From Sphingopyxis sp. H053 (lineage in GTDB: Bacteria; Pseudomonadota; Alphaproteobacteria; Sphingomonadales; Sphingomonadaceae): DNA of 64,000 nt. Positions 34,404 to 44,330 of the stretch are shown here, piece by piece. Below the pieces are notes generated by a model. That model did not search any database, was not told the DNA's origin, and saw nothing but the letters and a program-made list of their open reading frames with translations. A program made the translations under genes and the position numbers. Where the stretch lies: NCBI RefSeq assembly GCF_001468225.1, contig NZ_LNRU01000005.1, positions 62,001-126,000 of the forward strand, read 5' to 3'. Numbering within the stretch: position 1 is the stretch's first letter; each line of letters opens with the position of its first letter.

Positions 34404-36532
34404 GACGTGGCTTCCTCCCGAGCAGCGGCCGGCCTGTAGCGCTGCTTTTCACCCTTGTAGAGACCGTGCTCCTCGATGGAGCGGATGATGGTGTCGGTGT
34501 TGTGGACTGCATCCTTGTTGCGTTGCAGCCGCTTGCGCGTGATGTCGGCCATGCGGGTCTGCCCGCCTTCCTCGTAGTTCTGCGCTTCCTGCTCGAGCCC
34601 TTCGATCGCGGCGTAAAGTCCGGCCCGCTCGTAGCGGAAGTGCTCCACATCGTCGCCATCGGCGCGGAAGAACCGGCAGGTCAGGCAGGCGTGGGCATGC
34701 TCGCACCATTCGCCGAGTTGCCCTGGCAGCGTGCAGGCGCCGCCGCAGACCCGCGTAGCCATCATGGTTTCCTTGCGCAGCAGGAGATCGCCAACCGCTT
34801 CGTCGACCTTGCCTGCGATCGTGAAGAACTGGCCGCCGCCCTTTCGTAGCAAGGCGTTCTTCTTGAGGTCGAGACGCTTGTTGACGTACATCGACGCCAT
34901 ATCGGGCGAGGCATGGCCGAGCTCGAACATGATGCTCAGGATATCGTGGCCTTCGGCCGCCATCTGCGTCCCGCGATGGTGGCGCAGCGGATGCCACGAG
35001 AAGTCGAACGGACGGCCATCACCATCGACGATTCGGTGCTTGAGGCACAGCTTCTTGAGCTCCTGCATGGTCCAGTTTTGGCCGAGGAACGATTCCCGCT
35101 TTCCATAAAAGACCGGGAACAGGTATTTCGTGGCGCGGCCATGACGCCGCCGGACACGATCCCGCTGGGCTTCGATCAGCTCGATCATGGCCTGGTGCGC
35201 GGGATCGGCCGCCAGTAACGGCTTGGTATTCCAGCGGCTGACCTTGTTCTGCCAGAACGTGAACAGCATGAACCGCTTGTCGTGCGGATCGGGCCGCAGG
35301 CAGTCGAAGAGCAGGGCATGAAGGTCTTCGGCCCGCGCCCCGGTCGTGATGCCGATCATGAAGATGGCAGGGATGGGTGCGGGCATTTCGTCGAGTCTGG
35401 CCACCATCGCCGACAGGGCTTCAGGCGGTGCCGCCCGGTTGGCGCCCTCGCGCGATGCGTAAAGGCGGTTACGCGGATCGTCCGGTGCCTGCTTGTAACG
35501 GATGCGCCGTGCCGCACGCTTGTCGAGCGTGATCCGCGGCCATTGTCCCGGCAGGAGGACTGGCGCCGCACGCATCAGTTGGACGATGTCGGTGTACCAG
35601 TTCTTGCCAGCGGCATTCTGCGCATTCCCCCAAGCGAGGTAACGCTCCATCGACAGTTCATTGACCCGAGCGGGCTCGGTAATGCCCTCCGCGTGCAGGA
35701 ACTGCGCGAAGAACCGTAAGCGCGACTGCATTCCGACAAGTGTCGATGGTGCAAGTTCGCCATGCGCGACCTTGTCCAGAAGGAAGCCGCGCATCAGCGG
35801 GCGCAACCACGGCTCGACGCACAGGAAGTTGAGATAGGTGTCGCTTCGCCGTTGCCGATCGCGGAAGCGTGTGTCCTCCTCGCTGTAGAGATCGTTAAGC
35901 AGGATGATGTCGCGGTCGTGCATCGGCACCATCTGCGCCCGGTTGATGATCGCGAAGCGATGGATATCACCGAACAGCTGTACTTCCGGTGAGCGGAACT
36001 CGCCGGTGACGATTTCGCCGCCCCGGATCCACTGGCGGGTCTGGCTTTGCCTGCGCCGTCCATAATTCGCGCCATACCAGGCGGCGTAGCGCTCCAGGAC
36101 CGCATCGTTGTGGTGGTTCGGTTTGCGCGCACCCTCGTCATCTGATGGCGCGAAGCCGGGGTGAGGGATGTCGGCAAGACAGTCCGCCTCAAAGTGGTGA
36201 AGCAGGTCTGCGCCTTCCTCGAACAGATAGCGGATCACCGGGATCCGGCGCTGGAACCAGTGGGCGTCCGCCTTGCGATCGTCGAGCACGGATGCCGCCA
36301 GGTAAGCCTTGATCTCGTTGGTGAGTACCGGAACCGCAGTCTGAAGCGGCAGGCTTGCGTATGTCTGGCTCAACCAAGGATGGCCGAACACCTCGCCCAT
36401 CATGGCGTCCGACCAGACAGGATTGGCGACGAGGAGGGGGGATATTTCCGCGAGGCGCCCCTCAAGCCAGTTGTTGTAGCGATCGGTATCGTGCGGCGTT
36501 CCGCCGACGAGTGCCAGCGGCGTCAGGCCCAT
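34400..36532 (-). CDS. tnpB: Tn554 TnpB-like tyrosine recombinase
   Basis: 710 residues, a length typical of Tn554 TnpB (about 630 or more). The C-terminal catalytic domain shows GITTGARAEDLHALL (first Arg), SWHPLRHHRGTQMAAEGHDI (His-x-x-Arg) and LGHASPDMASMYVNK (His and the nucleophilic Tyr). A Cys-rich segment follows (CGGACTLPGQLGEWCEHAHA, then CLTC), possibly binding zinc. It acts with TnpA in site-specific transposition. Its start overlaps the end of tnpA by 10 bases. Confidence 0.88.
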   Translation of the reverse strand: MGLTPLALVGGTPHDTDRYNNWLEGRLAEISPLLVANPVWSDAMMGEVFGHPWLSQTYASLPLQTAVPVLTNEIKAYLAASVLDDRKADAHWFQRRIPVIRYLFEEGADLLHHFEADCLADIPHPGFAPSDDEGARKPNHHNDAVLERYAAWYGANYGRRRQSQTRQWIRGGEIVTGEFRSPEVQLFGDIHRFAIINRAQMVPMHDRDIILLNDLYSEEDTRFRDRQRRSDTYLNFLCVEPWLRPLMRGFLLDKVAHGELAPSTLVGMQSRLRFFAQFLHAEGITEPARVNELSMERYLAWGNAQNAAGKNWYTDIVQLMRAAPVLLPGQWPRITLDKRAARRIRYKQAPDDPRNRLYASREGANRAAPPEALSAMVARLDEMPAPIPAIFMIGITTGARAEDLHALLFDCLRPDPHDKRFMLFTFWQNKVSRWNTKPLLAADPAHQAMIELIEAQRDRVRRRHGRATKYLFPVFYGKRESFLGQNWTMQELKKLCLKHRIVDGDGRPFDFSWHPLRHHRGTQMAAEGHDILSIMFELGHASPDMASMYVNKRLDLKKNALLRKGGGQFFTIAGKVDEAVGDLLLRKETMMATRVCGGACTLPGQLGEWCEHAHACLTCRFFRADGDDVEHFRYERAGLYAAIEGLEQEAQNYEEGGQTRMADITRKRLQRNKDAVHNTDTIIRSIEEHGLYKGEKQRYRPAAAREEATS

Positions 36533-37737
36533 CGCAAATCCTTTCCGAGCAGCTCAGCCTCGCGAAGTTTCTCAAGCCTTTCATGCACCTCGTCGGGACC
36601 TGTGAGGTAAAGCCTGCGGATTTCCGAGGCGAACAGGTGCTGGTAGAACGCCGCTGTCGTTTGCGGGCTAGCATGCCCGAGCCGGTCGGCCACTTCGAGC
36701 AGGCTGTATCCCGCCGCGATCGCCTCGGATGCATGGCTGTGGCGGAACATGTGCCAGCTGAAGCCGATATGGGCGCGCTGCTCCAGCAGGCCCGCGAGCT
36801 TCTGCGCGTAGGACAGGCTCATGGCGTGCCCGATGACGCCGGCTTTGACATTGGCGAAGACGTACTCGGCACCGGCCTCGAAGGCTGGCAGATATTCGTC
36901 GCTGGTGAGGTAGTCGACGTACATGTTGAGCACGTAGTCGTGCACCGGCACACCGCGTGTTCGGCCCGATTTCGCGCGGGCTTCATTGGCATTGTCCTCG
37001 CGCGGAACGACCCAGATGACCTTTTCGGCGAGATCGATGTCGACATGGCGCAGGCCCAGCGCTTCACCGATCCTGAGGCCCGTATTGTAGAGCAGCACGA
37101 TCAGGAACGCGTCGCGCGCGAGCCCGCAAGCCTCGATCAGCCGCAGAACCTCGCTCGGCGTCAGCCGCTTCTTGAGCACCTGCTGCTGGACCCGGCCGGG
37201 ATCGCCCGAGAGATAGCGGTCCTTGCGCCGCGTCGTGCGCCTTTGGCTGATATGCTCGAGGAACGGCTTGTAGATCCGGTGCCCGTCATAGGCCTTCGTG
37301 ACCTCGGCCGTATCGACCGCGAAGTCGTCGGTGCCGTTGTAGAAGCGGTAGAACGATTTGACCGCGAGCTGGATCTGGTTGCGCGTCGATGGTGCCAGAA
37401 CCCGTGTTTCCTGCTTGCGCAGCAGGATCAGACGCGGGCTTGGCAGCGCATCCTTTCGGCGTGCGAGCCGCCATGCAAGGAAGCTGTCATACAGCGCAAC
37501 CGTGGCTTCATGGATGCCGGCGCCGTTTGCGGCGAGGAAGTTCGCGAAGTCGACAACGTGGCGAACATAAGCCCGGATCGTGTTTGGTGACGAATGGGTC
37601 TGCTCGAGATGGACGATCCAGTGACGAAGGCACTCGACGACATCGCCGTGATCATCCAATACCGTCCACGACCGGAGACCGCCGGGCATTTCGATGCGCG
37701 CAGCCTCCCAGGGCGTCGTGGCGAACGAAGTGGACAC
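36523..37737 (-). CDS. tnpA: Tn554 TnpA-like tyrosine recombinase
   Basis: 404 residues from GTG 37737. It has an N-terminal SAM-like DNA-binding domain (TIRAYVRHVVDFANFLAANG) and a catalytic domain with NTGLRIGEALGLRHVDIDL (Arg), HMFRHSHASEAIAAGYS (His, Arg) and RLGHASPQTTAAFYQHLF (His, Tyr). With tnpB and tnpC, in the same order and overlapping, it forms the three-gene module of Tn554-type elements, which integrate at specific sites without terminal inverted repeats. It begins 120 bases from the mazG start, so the chromosome-element junction lies in that gap. Confidence 0.9.
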   Translation of the reverse strand: MSTSFATTPWEAARIEMPGGLRSWTVLDDHGDVVECLRHWIVHLEQTHSSPNTIRAYVRHVVDFANFLAANGAGIHEATVALYDSFLAWRLARRKDALPSPRLILLRKQETRVLAPSTRNQIQLAVKSFYRFYNGTDDFAVDTAEVTKAYDGHRIYKPFLEHISQRRTTRRKDRYLSGDPGRVQQQVLKKRLTPSEVLRLIEACGLARDAFLIVLLYNTGLRIGEALGLRHVDIDLAEKVIWVVPREDNANEARAKSGRTRGVPVHDYVLNMYVDYLTSDEYLPAFEAGAEYVFANVKAGVIGHAMSLSYAQKLAGLLEQRAHIGFSWHMFRHSHASEAIAAGYSLLEVADRLGHASPQTTAAFYQHLFASEIRRLYLTGPDEVHERLEKLREAELLGKDLRWA

Positions 37738-37857
37738 GGTCGCTGATACTGTTGAAAGACCCCCGTGACCGCAAGCCTTTCGCCATCACACTGGACACAG
37801 TTTACATGGACAGTTGCGGTATCGGTATTAACATAATATATATTATCGGATAACTCT

Positions 37858-38631
37858 ATGGCCGAGACGGCAGCCCAATCCCCCATCGACCGCCTGCTCG
37901 CCATCATGCGCCAGTTGCGCAATCCCGATGGCGGCTGCGAATGGGATCTGGCGCAGGATTTCTCGACCATCGCGCCCTACACGATCGAAGAAGCCTATGA
38001 GGTCGCCGATGCCATTGCCGGCGGCGATCCTGCCGAGATTTGCGACGAGCTTGGCGACCTTCTGCTCCAGGTCGTCTTTCACAGCCAGATTGCGGCCGAC
38101 GACGGCCTGTTCGGTTTCGACGATGTCGCCAATGCCATCAGCAACAAGATGGAGCGGCGCCATCCGCATATTTTCGGCGGCGGCAAGACGACCGACGTCC
38201 GGTTGCAGTGGGAGCAGATCAAGGCGGCCGAACGCGCGTCGGACGGGCCGACGAGTGCGCTCGCCGGGGTCGCGCTATCGCTTCCCGCGCTGCTGCGTGC
38301 GCAAAAGCTGCAAGGACGCGCCGCGCGTGTCGGCTTCGACTGGCCCGACACAGAGGGCCCCCTCGACAAGATCGCCGAAGAGCTTGTCGAGGTTGCGGGC
38401 GCAGCAAATGATGCCGAACGACACGAAGAAGTCGGCGACCTCCTGTTCGCGGTGGTCAATTACGCGCGCCACCTTGGCGTCGATGCCGAAGGCGCGCTGC
38501 GCGACGCCAACGTGAAATTCGCGCGCCGCTTTGCGGCGATGGAAGCGCGTGCCGGCGGCAGCCTGTCGGGGCTTTCGCTCGACGTGCAGGAAAGCCATTG
38601 GCTGGCAGTCAAGGTGTCGGAACGTCCGTAG
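37858..38631 (+). CDS. mazG: Nucleoside triphosphate pyrophosphohydrolase MazG
   Basis: 257 residues with two MazG domains. The first (about 9-120) carries CEWDLAQDFSTIAPYTIEEA and AEICDELGDLLLQVVFHSQI, with the EExxE and ExxD metal motifs. The second (about 160-235) carries KIAEELVEVAG and HEEVGDLLFAVVNYARHLG. It hydrolyses dNTPs/NTPs to monophosphates and clears aberrant nucleotides. The gene is the first core gene after the mobile region and converges on hflX, overlapping its end by 23 bases. Confidence 0.95.
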   Translation: MAETAAQSPIDRLLAIMRQLRNPDGGCEWDLAQDFSTIAPYTIEEAYEVADAIAGGDPAEICDELGDLLLQVVFHSQIAADDGLFGFDDVANAISNKMERRHPHIFGGGKTTDVRLQWEQIKAAERASDGPTSALAGVALSLPALLRAQKLQGRAARVGFDWPDTEGPLDKIAEELVEVAGAANDAERHEEVGDLLFAVVNYARHLGVDAEGALRDANVKFARRFAAMEARAGGSLSGLSLDVQESHWLAVKVSERP

Positions 38632-39898
38632 AGGGCCATAGCCGCTCGAACCGCGCGCTATCGGCAGGATCGAGCCGGACGGTCAACACATGCCCCTCGG
38701 CTTCGGGCTCGTCCGCCAGCACTTCGCCGCGCGCGTGAAGCCACGCCGCCGCTTCGCCCTGGCTATAGGTCAGATAGATGCGCTGCACCTTGTGCAGCGC
38801 GGTCAATTGTGACGCCATAAGGGTACGCGCGGCTTCGACGCCCTCGCCCGTTACGGCCGATATGATTGCAACGTCGGCGCGCCGCGCTGCCATTTCTTCA
38901 ATGTCCGCCCGGCGGCCGCTATCGGCGGTGTCGATCTTGTTCCAGATTTCAATTTGCTGGATCACCGGCGGCGCATCGCCCTCCTCCCCATCCTGCGGCC
39001 CGTTGACACCGAGCGAGTTCAGAATGGCGCGCACGTCATCATATTGCGCTTCGCTGTCGGGATGGACGATGTCGCGGACATGGACGATGAGGTCGGCGGT
39101 GGTGACTTCCTCCAGCGTCGCGCGGAACGCCGCGACCAGTTCGGTCGGCAGGTCAGAGACAAAGCCCACCGTGTCGGACAGGATCGCCTTGTCAATGCCG
39201 GGCAGCCGGATTTCGCGCATCGTCGGGTCGAGCGTCGCGAAAAGCATATCTTCCGCCATGACGTCACTTCCGGTCAACCGATTGAAGAACGTCGATTTTC
39301 CGGCATTGGTATAGCCGACGAGCGCGACCACGGGCCAAGGTGCGCGCTGCCGTTTCGATCGCTGCAGTTGGCGCGTTCTCCGGGCATCCTCGAGGCTGCG
39401 CCGGATGCGTGCCATGCGGTTGCGGATCATCCGCCGGTCGGCCTCGATCTGCGTTTCGCCGGGTCCGCCGAGGAAGCCGAAACCGCCGCGCTGGCGTTCA
39501 AGGTGGGTCCAGCTACGCACCAGCCGCCCCGCCTGATAATCGAGATGCGCGAGCTCGACCTGCAGCCGCCCCTCGGCGGTCGCGGCGCGCTCGCCGAAGA
39601 TTTCGAGGATCAGGCCCGTGCGGTCGATCACCTTCGTCCCGAACGCAGTCTCGAGGTTGCGCTGCTGGATCGGGCTGAGCGCCGCATCGACGACGACCAG
39701 CTGCACATTCTTTGCCGCGATATCGGGCGTGATCGCGTCGATCTGTCCGACGCCGAGCAAAGTCGCGGCACGCGTCTGACGAAGTCGAAGTGTATGCACC
39801 GCGACGACGTCGAGCCCAATCGCGAGCGCGAGCCCCCTCGCCTCCTCGGCGCGCGCGTCGAGGTCGCGCGCGAGGCGCTGGCTATGCCATTCGGGCAC
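38609..39898 (-). CDS. hflX: Ribosome-associated GTPase HflX
   Basis: 429 residues from GTG 39898. It has the HflX N-terminal domain (TLLGVGQIDAI; VVVDAALSPIQQRNLETAFG), a coiled coil with GPGETQIEADRR, then the GTPase domain with GYTNAGKSTFFNRLTG (G1), DTVGF (G3) and NKID (G4). It splits stalled or stressed ribosomes. The conserved N-terminus seems to begin further upstream: about 20 open codons reach the hfq stop, but only a CTG is available there, so the true start is uncertain. It follows hfq as in many bacteria. Confidence 0.93.
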   Translation of the reverse strand: MPEWHSQRLARDLDARAEEARGLALAIGLDVVAVHTLRLRQTRAATLLGVGQIDAITPDIAAKNVQLVVVDAALSPIQQRNLETAFGTKVIDRTGLILEIFGERAATAEGRLQVELAHLDYQAGRLVRSWTHLERQRGGFGFLGGPGETQIEADRRMIRNRMARIRRSLEDARRTRQLQRSKRQRAPWPVVALVGYTNAGKSTFFNRLTGSDVMAEDMLFATLDPTMREIRLPGIDKAILSDTVGFVSDLPTELVAAFRATLEEVTTADLIVHVRDIVHPDSEAQYDDVRAILNSLGVNGPQDGEEGDAPPVIQQIEIWNKIDTADSGRRADIEEMAARRADVAIISAVTGEGVEAARTLMASQLTALHKVQRIYLTYSQGEAAAWLHARGEVLADEPEAEGHVLTVRLDPADSARFERLWPSTDVPTP

Positions 39899-39957
39899 GA
39901 CGATAAGCGCGGCGGCGCCGCGCGTTACCTCGTCTTCATTGTCGATTATCGGGTCGA

Positions 39958-40458
39958 TCAGGCGTTGTCCGCTTCTGCGTCCGGCTCGCTGTCGGTCAGG
40001 TTGATCGGGCCGTTCGGCTGAACGGTCGAAATCGCATGCTTGTAGACGAGCTGAACCTGGCGCTCGCGCTCGAGCAGCATACAGAACAGGTCGAACGCAA
40101 CGATATCGCCCTGCAACATTACGCCATTGACGAGGAACATCGTCACCGACTCGTCCGACTTGCGCACCGCATTGAGGAACACGTCCTGCAATGCCTTGCC
40201 CTTGCTCGCCGGCGCATCGCGCAGATTGTCGCCGAGCAGCGACAGGTCGAAATCGTGCGACGGCATCACCGTCGAGATCGCGTGCTTGTAGACAAGCTGC
40301 GACTGTCCGTCACGGCGGAGCAACAGCGAGAAGTTGTCGAACCAGGTGATGATGCCCTGCAGTTTCACACCCTTGACCAGAAACATGGTCACCGGGGTCT
40401 TGCTCTTGCGGAGGGCGTTGAGGAAAATATCCTGGAGATTCTGATTTTTATCGGACAC
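39958..40458 (-). CDS. hfq: RNA chaperone Hfq with two tandem Sm domains
   Basis: 166 residues from GTG 40458 (GGAGG 6 bases upstream), about twice normal Hfq length. Two complete Sm domains are seen: [20 protein letters not shown] with [19 protein letters not shown] and [13 protein letters not shown], then [20 protein letters not shown] with [20 protein letters not shown] and [14 protein letters not shown] linker of about 20 residues joins them, and an acidic tail ends the protein. A two-Sm Hfq is known from Zymomonas mobilis. It would probably form a trimer of double subunits rather than a homohexamer. It sits between ntrX and hflX. Confidence 0.95.
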   Translation of the reverse strand: MSDKNQNLQDIFLNALRKSKTPVTMFLVKGVKLQGIITWFDNFSLLLRRDGQSQLVYKHAISTVMPSHDFDLSLLGDNLRDAPASKGKALQDVFLNAVRKSDESVTMFLVNGVMLQGDIVAFDLFCMLLERERQVQLVYKHAISTVQPNGPINLTDSEPDAEADNA

Positions 40459-40576
40459 ATTTGCCTCCTGTTTTTGGCGGTTAAACCGCGGGTACGGCGC
40501 CGGTTTTCCGGCTTTCAAGACCTTCTTTGCGAACGCAATATGCGGCAAAGGGCGCGCAAGGTCTAGCGCAAAGCCG

Positions 40577-41956
40577 CTATCCCTCGCCGTCCGAACTCTC
40601 GGTAAGCCCCAAAAGTTTCAGTTTGCGGTGCAAGGCCGAGCGCTCCATGCCGATGAAGGTCGCGGTGCGCGAGATATTGCCCGAAAAGCGGTTGATCTGG
40701 ATGCGCAGATATTCGCGCTCGAAATTCTCGCGCGCTTCCTTCAGCGGAATCGCGGTGATCGATTCCGAATGGGGCAAGATGTCGGTTCCGCCGCGCACCA
40801 GTTCGGACGGCAGCATGTCCGCGTCGATCCGCGCCAGGCGGTCGCTCGGCGCCAAAATCATCACGCGTTCGATCACGTTGCGCAGTTCGCGAACATTGCC
40901 CGGCCACTCATGTGCCTGGAGCGCGGCCATGGCCTCGGAACTGATTTCGGGTGGCGCGACGCGGCGGTCGGCGGCATAACGACGGATATAATGATCGCAG
41001 AGGCTGGCGATATCGTCGCGCCGCTCACGCAGCGGCGGGATGTGGACGGGCACGACGTTCAGCCGGTAATAAAGGTCTTCGCGAAAACGGTTTTCGGCAA
41101 TTTCGGTCATCAGGTCGCGGGCCGATCCCGAAATGATGCGGACATCAACGCGGATCATCGTGCGACCGCCCACGCGTGTGAAGCTCTGGTCGGTCAGGAC
41201 GCGCAAGATCTTGCCCTGCGTCGTCAGCGGCATGTCGGCGACCTCGTCGAGGAACAGGGTGCCGCCATGCGCCTGTTCGAGCAGCCCGACGCGGATCGAG
41301 CCGTCCTCGGCTTCGGACCCGAACAATTCGGTCTCGACCGTCTCGGGGTCCATTCGCGCCGACGAAATGACGCGGAACGGCGCGTTCTGCCGCCCGCTCC
41401 ATCCGTGCAGCACGCGCGCGGCGACCTCCTTGCCGACGCCGGGCGCACCCGTGATCAGCACGCGGCTCCCCGTCCCCGCCACGCGCTTCAGCGTCGCGCG
41501 GACATTGTTGATCGCGGCGCTGGTGCCGGTCAGTTCGTCCGACGGGCCTGCCTTCTCGCGCAATTGCTCATATTCGAACTTCAGCCGCTCATTCTCGGTC
41601 GCGCGCGCGACGAGGTGGAGCAGGCGCGAGGCTTCGAACGGCTTTTCGATGAAATCGAACGCGCCCCGGCGGATTGCTGCGACTGCGGTGTCGAGACCGC
41701 CATGGCCCGAGATGACGATGATCGGCAGCGTCGGATCGAACGCCTTGATCGCTTCGACCAGCCCCAGCCCATCGAGCCGCGAACCTTGCAGCCATACGTC
41801 GATCAGCGCCAGCGACGGCCGCCGCTGGCGGATCGCTTCCAGCGCGGAATCGCTGTCCGACGCGGTGCGCGCCTCATAACCTTCGTCTTCCATGACGCCG
41901 GCGACGAGGTCGCAAATGTCGCGTTCGTCGTCGACGATCAGAATATCAAGCGCCAT
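40577..41956 (-). CDS. ntrX: Response regulator NtrX
   Basis: 459 residues from ATG 41956. The receiver domain has [16 protein letters not shown] and ALIDVWLQ (phospho-Asp near residue 54). The AAA+ domain has an altered Walker A ([15 protein letters not shown]) and FLDEVADMP. The C-terminal Fis-type helix-turn-helix includes [20 protein letters not shown]. The GAFTGA loop that sigma-54 activators need is missing (GSIRVG is found there), as is usual for alphaproteobacterial NtrX. It pairs with NtrY, whose gene overlaps its start by 11 bases. Confidence 0.94.
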   Translation of the reverse strand: MALDILIVDDERDICDLVAGVMEDEGYEARTASDSDSALEAIRQRRPSLALIDVWLQGSRLDGLGLVEAIKAFDPTLPIIVISGHGGLDTAVAAIRRGAFDFIEKPFEASRLLHLVARATENERLKFEYEQLREKAGPSDELTGTSAAINNVRATLKRVAGTGSRVLITGAPGVGKEVAARVLHGWSGRQNAPFRVISSARMDPETVETELFGSEAEDGSIRVGLLEQAHGGTLFLDEVADMPLTTQGKILRVLTDQSFTRVGGRTMIRVDVRIISGSARDLMTEIAENRFREDLYYRLNVVPVHIPPLRERRDDIASLCDHYIRRYAADRRVAPPEISSEAMAALQAHEWPGNVRELRNVIERVMILAPSDRLARIDADMLPSELVRGGTDILPHSESITAIPLKEARENFEREYLRIQINRFSGNISRTATFIGMERSALHRKLKLLGLTESSDGEG

Positions 41957-44237
41957 GATCTTCTCTGTCCTGCCGGTTCCGGATGCGTCCGGGAACCGAT
42001 TCACTATGCCCCATGCCTTGTTCCCCGCCCTTGCCGGCCAACGGCCGCAGCCGGTCGGGGTGGAGCGTCAGGGTGACGCACGTCCCCTGCCCCGCCGGAT
42101 TGTCCGAAAATTCAAGTTCGCCATAATGTTGCTCGACGATCTTCTTGACGATCGCGAGCCCGAGGCCCGTCCCGCCCTGGCGCGTCGTCATATAGGGCTC
42201 GGCAATGGCGTCGCGCGCCTCCGGCAGCCCGATGCCGTCGTCGGAGACGCGAATGACGATCTCGCCATCCGCGCCGGAAAAAAGTTCGGCCGCCACATGC
42301 CCGGTGACAGGCGCATCTGAATTTTTGTATTTTTCTTCAATTGCTTCTACGGCGTTTTTGACAATGTTCGTCATGGCCTGCGACAACAGACGACGATCGC
42401 AGACAAGCGGTTCGATCTCGGCGGGTGTTTTGACGGCGAACGCGATGTCGGGCTTTGCGACTTCGAACAGGAACACCGTCTGACGCAGGATATCGCGGAC
42501 ATCCTCGACCCCGAAGGTCGGTTTCGGCATCCGGGCAAAACTGGAAAATTCGTCGACCATGCGCCGCATGTCGTGTACCTGCCGGATCACCGTGTCGGTG
42601 AGCTTGCGGAAGGTGGCACTATCGCCCTCGACCTTGTCGCCAAACCGCCGCTGGAGGCGCTCGGCCGCGAGCTGGATCGGGGTGAGCGGGTTCTTGATCT
42701 CGTGCGCGATGCGCCGCGCCACGTCGGACCAGGCCGCGCGGCGCTGATCGAGCAATTGCTGCGTAATGTCCTCGAAACTCAGGACAAAGCCATCGCCCTG
42801 CGCCACCGCTTTCGCCGCGAGCGTCGCGGGTTCGGCATCCTTGCGCGATAGCTGAACGATCGCCTCGCGCTCGTCGCTGATCAGCAGGCGCGCCAGTTCG
42901 GGCGCGACATCGTCGAGAGGTTGGCCCGTCAGGCATTCGGCCGACTGGCAAATCAGGCGCTCGGCGGCGGCATTGGCGAGCAGGATGCGGTGATCGGCAT
43001 CGACCGAGACCACCGCCGACGACACGCCGCTCAGCACCGCCTCGATAAAGCTGCGCCTGGCTTCGAGCTGCTCGTTCACGCTGACGAGCGCGCCGGTCTG
43101 GCCCTGCAACTGCTCGGTCATCCGATTGAAAGCACGCGTCAGGACCGCGATTTCGTCGTCGCGTGCCGGCGGAGTAACTCGGACCGACAGATCGCCGCCC
43201 GCCGCGGTTCGCGTCGCTCCGATCAATGTGCCGAGGGGACGAACGATACGGTCCGCAACCACGATCGCCGCTATGACGGCAAGCGCGAGAAGCAGCAATG
43301 AACCAAGATAGAGGGCGCCGTTGAATTGCAGCTGGAGCTGCTGCGAGCGGTCGAACAGGCTGTTATAGTCCGCCAGCACGGCGCTCGCGCGCGCCGACTG
43401 TTGGAATCCCGGGACGTTGGTGTCGCGCGAGGCATAGACATAGGCGCGATCGGTGCCGGGCAGCCGCGCCGCAGCTTCGATTCGGGTAGGCTGGCGAACA
43501 ACGACCACATCCTCGCCCGCGTCGAGGCGGCCGACCATCGCCGAACCGAGACGGGCTTCGGCCGCTCTGTCGTCGGGGTTGATCGCCGTCGCGGTGCGCG
43601 CGACGCCGTCCCTGCCGATTTCGATGATCGCCGATTCATTGAGGCTGCGCACCACGACCTGCTGCAGATAATAATTGCTGAAGGCCGGGCTATCGATCGG
43701 AACCAGGCTCAATTGCTTGCCGAGGTCGGTTGCCATCGCATAGGTGTTCGCGCCGACCTGGCGCTGGTTTTCCTGATAATAGCCCTCGGCGAGGTTGGCG
43801 GCATTTTCGAACATGCCGCGCGACCGGTCCGAAAACCAGAAATCGACGCCGAACTGAAACAGCAGCGAGGCGAAAATCACGACGAGCAAGGTCGGTGCCG
43901 CGGCAATCAACGAAAAGAGCGCGACGAGCCGGACATGGAGGCGGCCGTTGCCGCCCGCCATCGACCGCACGGCCCGCGCGCGCGCAACGCGGCTGCCGAT
44001 GAGCACGATCAATGCCATCGCCGGCACGAGATTGACGACCATGATCGCGGCCACCAGCGCAGGGGTCAGCAGCCGCTCGCTCTGCGCATCACCCGTCACA
44101 AAGATGTAGGTTGCGATGGCAACGCTGATGATGATGGCGAGCGTATAATATTCCGGGGCCGCGAAGCGCCAGAAACCCGAACGCACTTCTTGGCCGTCCG
44201 AATCCATGTCGAGAGCCAGAGTGGGGGATTGCGTCAT
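41946..44237 (-). CDS. ntrY: Sensor histidine kinase NtrY
   Basis: About 763 residues if started at ATG 44237; longer versions (to TTG 44330) are possible. It shows several transmembrane helices (YYTLAIIISVAIATYIFV; LVAAIMVVNLVPAMALIVLI; LFSLIAAAPTLLVVIFASLL; LYLGSLLLLALAVIAAIVVA), a HAMP linker and a PAS domain. The kinase core has [20 protein letters not shown] (phospho-His), the N box and GGTGLGLAIVKKIVEQH. It phosphorylates NtrX and, in other alphaproteobacteria, responds to nitrogen or redox conditions. It follows ntrC after a short gap. Confidence 0.94.
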   Translation of the reverse strand: MTQSPTLALDMDSDGQEVRSGFWRFAAPEYYTLAIIISVAIATYIFVTGDAQSERLLTPALVAAIMVVNLVPAMALIVLIGSRVARARAVRSMAGGNGRLHVRLVALFSLIAAAPTLLVVIFASLLFQFGVDFWFSDRSRGMFENAANLAEGYYQENQRQVGANTYAMATDLGKQLSLVPIDSPAFSNYYLQQVVVRSLNESAIIEIGRDGVARTATAINPDDRAAEARLGSAMVGRLDAGEDVVVVRQPTRIEAAARLPGTDRAYVYASRDTNVPGFQQSARASAVLADYNSLFDRSQQLQLQFNGALYLGSLLLLALAVIAAIVVADRIVRPLGTLIGATRTAAGGDLSVRVTPPARDDEIAVLTRAFNRMTEQLQGQTGALVSVNEQLEARRSFIEAVLSGVSSAVVSVDADHRILLANAAAERLICQSAECLTGQPLDDVAPELARLLISDEREAIVQLSRKDAEPATLAAKAVAQGDGFVLSFEDITQQLLDQRRAAWSDVARRIAHEIKNPLTPIQLAAERLQRRFGDKVEGDSATFRKLTDTVIRQVHDMRRMVDEFSSFARMPKPTFGVEDVRDILRQTVFLFEVAKPDIAFAVKTPAEIEPLVCDRRLLSQAMTNIVKNAVEAIEEKYKNSDAPVTGHVAAELFSGADGEIVIRVSDDGIGLPEARDAIAEPYMTTRQGGTGLGLAIVKKIVEQHYGELEFSDNPAGQGTCVTLTLHPDRLRPLAGKGGEQGMGHSESVPGRIRNRQDREDHGA

Positions 44238-44330
44238 TGTTGCCACGCTACGACAATCCTGTTGCATAGAAAACACACAATCTACGCAAGTGTCGCCCAA
44301 TTGCCCCGATTCCGGGTTTGTCTTTGCCAA

